From contig JAQYUZ010000035.1 in NCBI GenBank assembly GCA_033819885.1, positions 124,001 to 188,000 on the forward strand: a stretch of 64,000 nucleotides of DNA, written 5' to 3'. This document shows, piece by piece, positions 1-9,787 of the stretch. Made by a program: the position numbers and the translations under genes. The notes under the pieces are model-generated. The model did no database searches. It was not told the origin of the DNA and saw nothing but the letters and a program-made list of their open reading frames with translations. Positions within the stretch are counted from its first letter, which is position 1. Each line of letters opens with the position of its first letter. The stretch comes from Microbotryomycetes sp. JL201 (lineage: Eukaryota > Basidiomycota > Microbotryomycetes).

Positions 1-1385
1 GAAGTGTAGATGACCGAGTTGTGCGCCGGGAACGAGTTTGGTCCGAAAATGATGGCAAAGTTTGGGAAACCCGAGACGAATGTACCATGGTAGGCTTGCG
101 CGCCGCGCGTCTCCTTCCAGTGCTGACTTAATTCTTTCCCGCCTTCACCAGTGATCTTCATTGGCGTAAGGAACTCCTGCACTTTGTATCCCGTAGCGAG
201 GATAATGGCGTCAAACTCGTCTCGTCGTCCCGAGGCGCTAATGATAGCCGAGCCCTCAATGTGATCGATGCCCTCCGACAAGAGTTCGATGTTGGGAGCA
301 TGTAGACAAGCAAGGTATCCCGGGTCAAAAACACGGCGCTTGCACCCCAGCGGGTAGTTGGGCAGTAGCTGCTTGTGATATTTAGCCGGCGCCGTCGCCT
401 CCATGTACTTTCGCGACTCGATCTCGGCTTTCGCTCGGACCTTTTGAGCATGTTCGTCGTTCAGATACGTCGTCAAGAGATTGTCGGTACTGTTCAGCGG
501 CGTCAGAGCCACGGCATTTGACAACGTTTTCGTCTCGACTCACTCGACAAACAAATAGAATCGATATGCGCGCATCAGACCTGGGATCCACTTGAGCGCC
601 CACTTCTCGACAGCAGTGTAGCGATGGTTTGGCCTGGGGTGATACCACTGAGGACTACGAGCGTATCTGATAACCGGGACGTCGTCAGTTTGTGCACTTG
701 CGTTAGCCAGCAAAGTGGCTCACTGAACAACTTGTGCTCCGGCATCAACGAGCCTCGGTACAAATTGTGCAGCCGAACATCCATTGCCAATGACTGCAAC
801 CCTCTTGCCTCGTACGTCGAATGAGTGGTTCCAGCGCGCCGAGTGCCACATGGTGCCCGTAAACGTTTCATGCCCGGGAATGTTGCAGTCCTTAGGCTGT
901 GCAATAGCACCTACTGCTGAAACGAAAACGTCCGCTTCTCGTTCGAAAGTCTCTTTTGTTTTACAGTCCTGGAGTTTGACGCGCCACTTTCTTCGATTAC
1001 CATCCCAAGACGCGCCGTGGCAGTACACTTGAAATTGGATATGCGACCTCAACCCGAGCTGAGAGCTGTCGCGTTAGCTGCAGTCGGCCCCAAGTCAATG
1101 CGCATTTCCATGGCTCACTTTATCGACTGTGTCGTTCATGTATCTCTCCAGTTCTGGTTGGTCGACCAGCTCCTGGGTCCAGCTCGGGTTCAGGTTGAAT
1201 GAAAACGAGTACAAATGCGAGTAGACGTCGCAGCCGCATGACGGGTATGTATTGAGATGCCATACGCCGCCAGGCGCTTCGGACGCTTCGTAGATTGTAA
1301 AGTGCTTGACGCCAGCTTTGAGAAGCTGGTTGGCCATGGCAATGCCACTGGGACCCGCTCCAATGATGATTGCTGAAGGCGCCAT
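1..1385 (-). CDS. Flavin-dependent monooxygenase, Baeyer-Villiger type (C-terminus beyond window)
   Basis: Probable FAD/NADPH monooxygenase that inserts oxygen next to a ketone or oxidises a heteroatom; the substrate cannot be told. The start at 1385 gives an N-terminal FAD-binding GAGPSG motif within the first 15 residues. Further on lie the family fingerprint F-x-G-x3-H-x3-W (FTGTMWHSARW, near 855-825) and a second Rossmann motif, VIGNGCSA, for NADPH (near 795). The frame continues after several short introns (for example about 1078-1135, and 660-730) to the left edge, where a typical C-terminal stretch (SAIISASGRRDEFDAIILAT) is readable. It is divergent from the Zn2Cys6 regulator starting at 1705, a layout often seen for inducible oxidation genes. 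Family assignment is confident; substrate is unknown. Confidence 0.85.
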
Positions 1386-1704
1386 CGCGTACAGGTGTTG
1401 GACGAGCGCGAGGAAGAGCAGCTGGTCCGAATCCCGCTTCTGCTTGAGCTTCCGCGTTCGGCTCCCGGAAAACGTTAGCCGCTAGCACGTGACTGTGGGG
1501 CCGGCACCCGAGACGAGGGGCCACGCCAGTTCACCGACACTAGCAACATTTTCGGCTGCCCTTGATTCTGTGTTGGCGCTCTCATATGAATATTGCTGCT
1601 AGATACCCTCTTGTCAGCTGTTGCAGTTGTTGTGCGAGAAAAAGACCTTCATCAAGCTCCGAGGCTGGAACTCAGCCCTCAGACACGCTGTCGCCTTGGG
1701 GAAG
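1386..1704. promoter_or_regulatory. Shared divergent spacer: monooxygenase / Zn2Cys6 regulator
   Basis: A 319-bp gap between two outward-facing start codons, so it must carry both promoters. An acceptor-like CTTGTCAG just before 1619 may mean the regulator has an intron in its 5' leader. I see no convincing CGG-N-CCG operator pair. Confidence 0.4.
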
Positions 1705-4387
1705 ATGGCCCTGACGCACGCCGGGGACGTCCAGGTCAGCCCTGCGCCTTCAGATGATGAGTCGGAATTGGGCAGCGGCCCTGTAGACGCGCCAAAGCGA
1801 CCAAAGACAGCAGGAGGTCGCTCGGCCCCGCGCGCGTCGAAAGCGTGTCGCGAGTGTCGCAGGTGAGCTCGCCATGGGCGTAAGCCTCGAATGCTAGCTG
1901 GGTTGGTCCTGATATATGGCGTGGTGCAGACGCAAGGCGAGGTGTGACAACAAGCAGCCGGCATGCGGCGGCTGTTTGCGCAATAAAGTGGCATGCGAGT
2001 ATCTCGACGATGGGAGAAAGTGGGCACCGCTCTCAAGAGCAACTTTATTTGGTGCAGCACCCCCATTGACTTCTTTTGCGGACAGGCTTGCCAAGAACCA
2101 GTTCGCGAATCTACGAGCGCGCTTGGCCGAGCTGGAGCGCAAGGTGCAGTCGACGAATGAAGATTCAGGAGAGAGTTACCCTTCGCGAGATCAATCAACG
2201 CTGCCCTTGCCGCCTCTGCCGGTGCTTGCTGTAGAGCATCATGCCGAGCAGCAGAGCATATTTCCAGTCTCGAAGGGTATCACTCCGCCGGCTGCCGTTT
2301 CGACAACAAGCGCATCTGGCATCAGCCCGCCTGCGCCGTCATTGCCCGCTTTGAGCCCTCCTGCAGCTCAGGCAGATTTGGCAAGCCCCGCCGCCAAGCA
2401 ACCAGTGCCAGATCGAATTCGGCGAGATCTCGACTCAGTCGATGGCTTGCGCACACCGTTTGTCACGTCGGACCAACAACCTTTGGCCGGACAGATTACG
2501 CGCATCAAAGGAAGGATGTCTGTGTCGGACGGAGGCGTCCTGCGCTGGTACGGCGCAACCTCAAATCGCCATTTGTCCTTTGGCGTCCTGTCCAACTTTC
2601 GAGCGCCACAAAAGCCACTCGAGACGAGATGTCTCGAGACGCTCGCCAAGCTGGGAGAGCCTGTTTGCGTCGACGAGCGCCTCGAACATCGATTGCTATC
2701 GCTCTACGAAGTGTGGCACAATCAATTTTTCCACATCAGCGATAATGCCATTTTCCGCGCTCATCGACAGCGGTATCTCGCCGGCCAAGGCGACCACCAG
2801 TTCTTTTCCTTCACTTTATGGTATGCCATGCTTGCCTATGCTAGTCCGCTGTCGAACGAGACTCGCGCCTACATGCTGCCAGAAGACGAGGATCCCGGTG
2901 ATATATGGGCAAGGAAAGCGCGTGCATGCTTAGACGAAGAGATGCAGTGTCCTCGCGAAACGACCGTACAAGCGTTGGCTATTCTGGCGGCGCGCGAAGT
3001 TTGCTGCGGACGAGACGCTAGGGGCTGGATGTACATTGGCATGGCATGCTCATGTGCGGTCGACCTTGGGTTGCATCAGGACACGAGCGAGCTCGTAGAA
3101 GTTGGAGGAATGACGACTGAGCAGTACCGTATGCGATGCATCATCTGGTGGGGTGTGTTCGAGTATGCCAGTCTGTGGGGCCTCTACGTCGGTCGTCCTT
3201 CAATCATCAGCGTGCAGCAAATCACTTGCGCTCATCCGTCTGCAAGCGGTGGCGAGACGTTTACAGCAAGTCTCGTCTCGCTCATTCAGATTGCCAACTC
3301 GATCACAAAGGAACTCTACAGCGGGTCTCATCTTATTGGTGCACCTGATTCGGACTCTTCGACTGTTCTAGAAATGCATCAAAATCTGCTCGACTGGCAC
3401 AACAGCTTGCCTGCCACCGAAACGCTCGATCTTGAACTACATCCGTCACCGGCGCCTCATGTCATCTTGCTGCATCTGCAGTACTATGCCTTGATGATCC
3501 TGCTTCATCGACCATTCGTTTCAATGTCGCCGGTCATCTCTCCTTCATTCGAAATTTGCTGCAACGCGGCCGCTTCGACCGCCTACTTGCTCGAACTTTA
3601 CAGGCGCCTCTACACGTTTTCAAAGATAGCGGTCGTTGCCGTGCATCAGGTCTTTACAGCCGCAACCACACTCGTGTACATTGTTTACGCATGCGAGGAG
3701 GCGAAAAAGGCGGGGCGCCCAGTACCAGACGTTGCTACTTCGGCTCGTAGTCACCTATTGGTGTGTTTGGCAGCACTATCGGCTATGGCGACTCGTCAGG
3801 CGCATGCGCAGCGGTCCTACATCAGCATCATCATTCTCATGAAGCGTTCGCATGTTACGCTGGACGACCCTGCCAAAGCAAATCCAATGCAAGGCTCTAC
3901 TCTGGCGTCCCAGAGTGCGTACAATATCTGCATTCTTGAGCGCTTTGACTGATCATGCATCGTTACAGGAACTAAGTCGACCTCTGACCGTCCTCCGAAC
4001 GAACAATTTGAATCGCTTGCAAGGAGTCTGTTTGAAATGTCGGACGTGGCAGATAGACCCCTCAATTGGGACGAGGTGTTGGCCATGCCTGCAGTCTCGT
4101 CAAAGTCTGGAGATCTCGACTTGCTCGGATCCTTCACAGCCACAGCGCCGCAACCTGATCTCGCGTATACGAATCAACCGATAGACAATAGTGCGATTCG
4201 GACGGTAGCAAATGGGACCGCGTTCGATGCATCCTCTAGTGCAATACCCGCATCGAACATGGGAACCAACGGTACTCAATCGATCACAGACTTTTTCGAC
4301 ATTCTTTCGAATGCGCAAGGGATGACGGCCATGCACGAGTGGACTGGCCCGTCTCTGACGGATATGTTTGATACATTGCCATTGTAA
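1705..4387 (+). CDS. Zn2Cys6 fungal transcription factor
   Basis: Binuclear zinc-cluster DNA-binding regulator with a fungal middle homology region, expected in the nucleus. Three exons (1705-1862, 1930-3914, 3969-4387) give 853 codons with a continuous frame. The cluster C-x2-C-x6-C-x6-C-x2-C-x6-C begins at CRECRRRKARC and is itself split by the first intron (67 bp). A short leucine/Arg-rich stretch after it (LRARLAELERKV) may be the dimerising coil. The central part, with FFHISDNAIFRAHRQRY and the Cys-rich ARACLDEEMQCPRETT region, resembles the Fungal_trans domain. The tail (FEMSDVADRPLNWDEVL and later TDMFDTLPL) is acidic and may be the activation region. The first in-frame ATG is 1705. 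Its target is unknown, but the divergent monooxygenase is the obvious candidate. Confidence 0.88.
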
Positions 4388-4888
4388 TGCAACTGCTTCA
4401 TCGTTTACTCGAGCTAGCAGGCACACTTTTGTCATGGCCGGGCCGATCCAGAAGCGTTGGGCTGCATTGTGCAACGGTTCACGGTCTTTCTCATGCGCCC
4501 TGTACTGCTGAAGTGACCGAAGACGTTTTTGCAATTGGCTTTCCGTAGATGTCCAAGTCCGGCGTCGAACGCGGGGCGACAAATATCGTAATTGAGCATG
4601 GTGATCACAGCACACTTCAGACGTTGGAAACATCTCGAGAATGAGTCGTGAGAAAGCATTCAAACGAGCAGACCGAGCGACAGCGTTCGTCGCTTGTAGA
4701 CGATTTGCAGCTTCCAGGGGCCTCGCGTCACTAGCTTGTTTGACGTGCGCTCGACAAGCCTGGAAGGCATTATTTTTTGTAGCATTTGGTTGTTATGTGC
4801 GTGGGCGGAAAAAGAAGTGAGCGCTGGGCTAAGCCGAACCGGCAAAGTTTGTCAAGCGGGCTCGGCCTCGTGTCACAATTCGCTGCCA
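4388..4888. other. Non-coding spacer
   Basis: About 500 bp downstream of the Zn2Cys6 regulator. Open frames here are short, low in coding character and lie on both strands; I see no conserved motif, repeat or RNA gene. Confidence 0.5.
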
Positions 4889-5736
4889 TGGCGCCAAAGG
4901 CAGGACGCTCGAAGTCAAAGGCTCGTCTCGACCATTTGTCTTCTGTGAGCATCAAGTTGCCTCCTAGACAGATACTCTGCGATCGAGCTACTCCTTGGTG
5001 CGATGGGAGCGGTCTGTGCGCTGCAAGGTAGCATCACCCGTGCACGCCTTTGAGTCACTCGGCTCGCGTCATTGAGCGTAGGGTCTGCGCACATCTTACT
5101 CGCGACTCCACTACTGTGCTTCAGTTCTGTGTTCGCTGATGCTGACTCGGTCCACTGCCGCTGATATTTCAGAACGACGCCACGCGCTCGTGTGAGTCTT
5201 CAAGCCAATCATTCGGACCTGATACTTATGACAACTTTTTCACAGCAGCGCGCGATTACATTGTAACGCCGGCTCGTCGGACGCACGGGCTCGACACAAC
5301 GTCGAGCGGGAGGTCGCGCTCAAGAACTTTGCAGCACAGCAACCCTACGAGGAGAGCACCAAGTACGCAGCGCCTCCTTCCATGGATTGGCAGGAGGCGA
5401 TGGAGGATGGTGAAACTTCTTGTCCAAGTTCGGATTGCATTCGCTGATCCGTCGGCTCAGTTCATCGACGAGGTTGCTGGCTGGTGCGCCGCCGGGAAGG
5501 ACATCATCGCCGACAGGATCGACTACGCGTCGACACCTGTCCTGGTGGACGTCCTGGCAGGACGTCCACCACATCTGCGTCCACCTCATCCTGCGTCCAC
5601 CACGTCGCGCGACGGGTCGCGAGCCAATTTTCATAGGGAATCATCAAACGACAGTTCCTGTGGCCCGTTCACAATCATAACAGAGAACACCATAAATGCC
5701 CTCGGCGAGGATTTGGGTCCCGATTTTCTCTCATAA
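4889..5736 (+). CDS. Doubtful small gene of unknown function
   Basis: A basic N-terminus starting MAPKAGRSKSKARLDHLSS at 4889 runs into a plausible intron donor (GTGAGC at 4943), and two acceptor sites (near 5173 and 5250) lead to further open sequence ending at 5736. Between 5300 and 5460 two frames both look usable: one reads acidic and well composed (VEREVALKNFAAQQPYEE), the other is Arg/Ser-rich but joins without a break to the last part (FIDEVAGWCAAGKD). I could not decide between them and do not recognise a family. The exon structure is therefore tentative, and the whole could be non-coding. A perfect 29-bp palindrome lies inside the last exon (5543-5571). Confidence 0.3.
5543..5571. 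repeat. Perfect 29-bp palindrome
   Basis: Arms of 14 bp (TGGTGGACGTCCTG and its exact complement) are separated by one base. It contains two ACGTCC-type cores back to back and could form a hairpin or bind a dimeric protein. It lies in the last part of the doubtful gene 4889-5736. Confidence 0.8.
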
Positions 5737-6003
5737 ATTTATGCTAGATGCTGGCTACGCGTCCTCGGCGCACACCATGAGGGCTCAGAATCCTTCTCGT
5801 AGTTCGGTGTCTCAAGCACAGTACGCGCCGGTCTCTGGGCTCTGCGCAAACGCGCTCAGCGATTGGAATGCTCAACTTCTCGAATGATCTGTGCAGCGGC
5901 AATTTGGCCAGTAAGGAAGACAAGCTCGTCCTCAAGAATCTTGAGCACAGACTTATTTCATTCAAGACATCTGCAAGACATCCGCACATTCCTATTGCTA
6001 TGG

Positions 6004-7487
6004 TCAGGGAGTGAAGATTGTCTTGAGAATTCGCTGTGCTTCAAAATCGGCATCTACGACGAGAAAGCAATCAACAAACCGCATCAAACGACTTGACGAG
6101 CTTACAGTATTGCGGGCCTTCTGAAAGAGGTACAGTGTGCTGAACAAATGTCGAAAAGATTTTGTCGTGCTGGCGAAGGCACTCCAGAGCTTCGTCAAAC
6201 ACGCTGCGCACGGGGCTGCGTCGAATTACTGTGAGCCACAGCCAAATTAGTTTGATCATCAATTCTTACCATCGGCCAAATTCTAAGAGAATATACCGTC
6301 AGCGGAGTGAATCATGACGTTCGTCTGCGCGACTCACGAATGCTCAGGTTTTTATTGTAGAGTGCTTGACGCGTGATGGCTGGCTCTCCATCATGCGACG
6401 GTCCTGCGTGAACACCGCATGATGCGATTGCCCCGAAAGCGCGAACATGCGTCATCGCAACGTCGAGCGCTTGCGCATTTCCGACGACTTCGAGCACAGC
6501 ATCAAATCCGCGCGCGCCCGTTTCTGACTTGACTGCTTCATACAATTCGTCGAGGGAGAATGCCTTTGTGGCGCCTTGCGCTATCGCCTGATGCCGGCGG
6601 GCCTCGACAGGATCCGTAGCGTAAACTTTGCCAAAAAAGTGCGTGGCAGCAGTGACCGCACACAGCCCGACAGGTCCACATCCAATGACTAGGACTGAAG
6701 TATCTTTGTTCTTGGCGGCGTCTTGGAGCAGGCGGTGAGCATTGCGTGCCACCCAATAGCCCGTGGGGAAAATGTCAGCCATCAAGATGAGTGATTGAGG
6801 TGATAGGTCTGCCGGGGCGTGCACTAGTGTCGAGTCTCCCATGGACACGTAGGCATATTCGCTTTGCACTCCGGTGAAAGCTGCTGTGCCGTATACCTTG
6901 ACTTTTTCGCAGCGAGAACTGGCAGACCGCTGACAGAAAAAGCACTCGCCACATTGGCTGCATGAGGGGTACGTCTCAGTCTTGAAGCAAAGCAATCGGA
7001 AAAGGGAAGCTTTACCAGGTGAAAGGCGCGACGACTTTGTCGCCAGGTTTGAAGAATCTGACAGCTGGGCCAACAGAGTGCACGATGCCAATAAACTCGT
7101 GTCCAAGAATCTGTAATCGGCAGCCTCAGCAAACTTTCCTCATCGCAAGCGCAGAAGGAACTTGCCACATCAGATCCGTCCCAGACTTGGTGACCTCGGT
7201 ACTGACGTACGTGAATGAGATCAGCAAATAATAAGGATGAGTGAGACAAGGACAAGGTACCCAATGTAAATCGCTGCCACAAAGACCAGTGTATAGAACC
7301 TGTCAATGTCTACATGAGCGACTCCGGACTATCTTGCGTCTCGGCAGGCTTGGTGTCCCCCGCGACCGACCTTGACAACGACGTCTCCGTCTTCGACGAT
7401 CTTTGGCATTGGCATGTCTTGATATGCTACCTTGTATGCTCCCTTGAGCACGAGCGCTTTCATGGTTGTCTTCTCTGCGACAGTCAT
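6004..7487 (-). CDS. Zinc-dependent alcohol dehydrogenase (MDR superfamily)
   Basis: NAD(P)-dependent oxidation of an alcohol or hemithioacetal; cytosolic by absence of a signal. Eight exons (7487-7371, 7299-7261, 7201-7169, 7110-7016, 6957-6338, 6282-6270, 6215-6106, 6053-6004) add to 358 codons plus stop. Visible marks are the catalytic zinc ligands in LCGSDLHWYRGHQ and GHEFIGIVHSVG, a four-Cys structural zinc lobe (CQCGECFFCQRSASSRC), and the Rossmann motif VIGCGPVG. The arrangement resembles threonine/alcohol or glutathione-independent formaldehyde dehydrogenases; the substrate is not decidable. The sixth exon is only 13 bases. The gene is divergent from the aldehyde dehydrogenase at 7721, so an alcohol-to-aldehyde-to-acid link is possible but unproven. 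Confidence 0.92.
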
Positions 7488-7720
7488 TCTGACAAAAATT
7501 CAGGGATGTTGCTGTGCAGAAACAAAAAGACGGGCCCAGCCCATCACTGCAGTAGATTTTCGTTCAGGAAGTCGCGGACAATTCGGTGTGCCTCTCTCCG
7601 CCATACGAGAATGCAGCTTCGGCTCAATTTTCCGGTTTCCCGTTCTCACCCGGGCGGCCGGCAAAGCCTGCGACATTGAATGTACGGCATATCTCTTTTG
7701 CAAGTCTACATCGCGGTACG
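7488..7720. promoter_or_regulatory. Shared divergent spacer: alcohol / aldehyde dehydrogenase
   Basis: A 233-bp gap between two outward-facing start codons. It holds the promoters of both dehydrogenases; no specific operator is recognised. Confidence 0.4.
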
Positions 7721-9542
7721 ATGCCTGCACCTGCACAGCTCAAGGACAAGTCACTCTGGCACACGTCGAACCTGATCAACGGCGAATGGGTTTCTGGAAG
7801 TAAAACCTTTTCGGTTACGGATCCTGCCACGGGTTCCGTGTTGGACGAGGTAGCAGATCTGAGCGTCGAGGAAACTAGAAAAGCTATTCAAGATGCTCAC
7901 ACGGCATTTTTGAGCTGGACCAAACTGACCGGCAAGCAGAGGGGTGATATTTTGGCCAAGCTGGCAACTCTGATGAGGGAGAACATGTAAGCTGTCACGT
8001 TAATACTCGGACGCAAAGAATTGTCATATCTCATTTCTCGGAAACATTTGTTAGGGACGATCTGGCGACGATCATCACACTGGAAGTGAGCGCCGAGATT
8101 AGTGAAAGTTTTTGTTGAGCAACGACAACCTGACATTTCGATGTAAAGAACGGCAAAAGCTTGTCGGAAGCCGTCGTCGAAGTCAACATGAGCATCGGAC
8201 AGGTTGAATGGATGTCTGGAGAGGCGCAGCGTGGATATGGAGACGTGATTCCTTCCGCGCTGCCAAACGTTCGGAACCTCGTGATCAAACAAGGTGTAGG
8301 AGTCGCTGCGATTGTGCGTACGGGCTGCCGGAGCAGATCTCGCTCGAATTGAACTGATATGCGCTTCATGATCCCCGCAGATCACGCCCTGGAAGTGAGT
8401 ATAATGGCCAGATCAAAAGCGGTTGAACCTGACGAGAGCACAATTGCAGCTTTCCTCAATCCATGATTGTCCGCAAAGCAGCTGCCGCTTTTGCAGCAGG
8501 TGCCACCATCATCTCGAAAGCTCCAAGAGAAACACCGTTTAGCTCTCTGGCATTCGGAGAGCTTTGCATGAGGGCCGGTCTTCCTAAAGGTGTCTATAAT
8601 GTCATCACAACAAAGTCCTCTTCGGTAGTTGGAGCGGAGCTATGCTCGAACCCACTGGTTCGCAAATTATCTTTCACTGGCTCGACCAACATTGGCCGAG
8701 TCCTCGCTGCGCAATCGGCATTGACGCTCAAAAAATGCTCATTCGAGCTTGGCGGTAATGCACCGTTTATTGGTGAGGCCGAGAACGCAATCAGAGTAGC
8801 TCGTTGGTACTCACCAGCCTTTCTGCAGTGTTTGACGACATCTCGGACAAAAAATTCGATGCCGCCGTCGAGTCGGCCGCAGCGGTCAAGTTCCGTTGCA
8901 GCGGACAGGTGTGCATCGCCTCGAACCGCCTCTTGATCCAGCGCGGTATATATGAGCGCTTCGCGGATGCTCTTGTTAGGAAGGTGAAATCATTCAAGGT
9001 TGGAGCGGGCCTCGGTCAGTTCTCATGCAGGTCGGGAAACACGCTTTTCTAACTGGTTGAAAGCAGATCCTTCAACTACGCATGGCCCGCTTATTAATGG
9101 TGCGGCCGTTGAAAAGGTTGATGAGCACGTCCACGATGCCGTGTCCAAGGGTGCACAGCTGTTGCAAGGCGGAAAGAAGCTGGGTGACAATTTCTACGAG
9201 CCGACCGTCCTTAGTGGGGGAACGGACGACATGCTCGTGTCCGTTGATGAAACATTTGGACCGCTCGCGCTGTTGTACGTTTTTGACACGGAAGAAGAGG
9301 CAATTGCGATCGCAAACAAGACAGAGTACGGGCTTGCTGGATACTTTTGGAGCGATAATCTCAGTCGCGTGTGGCGAGTGGCCGAAGCCCTCAACGTCGG
9401 TATGGTCGGCATCAATGGCGCGTCTGTATCACAACCATGCGCACCTTTCGGAGGCGTGAATCAAAGTGGGTATGGTCGTGAAGGCTCACGCTATGGAATG
9501 GAGGAATATCAGGAGGTAAAGCTGGTGGCCATGACGGTCTAG
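7721..9542 (+). CDS. Succinate-semialdehyde dehydrogenase-like aldehyde dehydrogenase
   Basis: Oxidises an aldehyde, probably succinate semialdehyde, to the acid with NAD(P)+; in GABA breakdown this is the last step before succinate. Seven exons (7721-7986, 8055-8085, 8149-8313, 8381-8394, 8450-8772, 8829-9014, 9067-9542) give 486 codons, normal for the family. The start gives [12 protein letters not shown], a usual N-terminus. [17 protein letters not shown], the general-base Glu in FELGGNAPF, and the catalytic Cys in [11 protein letters not shown] are all present, as is the C-terminal block [15 protein letters not shown]. The fourth exon, which encodes TPW of ITPWNFP, is only 14 bases. No mitochondrial presequence is evident from the ATG at 7721, the only in-frame ATG upstream of the conserved start. 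Confidence 0.92.
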
Positions 9543-9787
9543 ATTTTGGCGGGTCACATCAGAATGAGCCCATTTGGTACCTGATCTCCTTCGTTATGTG
9601 ACGACCATTGCCTGAAAAGTTACACCTTAAAACATTTTTAGAGCCTTCTTCATCCATACCAATGGTGATGACGTGGCCGTGGTGGCGCCGAGTCGTGCAT
9701 GTTGGACCACGAAGGAAGTTCGAATGGAAGCTGAACGACTATATTGCTGATGACAAGAGTTGAAAGCGTTCGTGCAATGCATGGCGT

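Noticed and set aside
4100-4663. 187-residue frame on the minus strand
   Set aside because: It overlaps the last exon of the Zn2Cys6 gene in antisense, has low-complexity basic composition and no motif; a shadow frame.
5870-5945. Short minus-strand frame reading KILEDELVFLTGQIAAAQ
   Set aside because: It looks protein-like, but it lies after the alcohol dehydrogenase stop, has no start and no plausible upstream exon.
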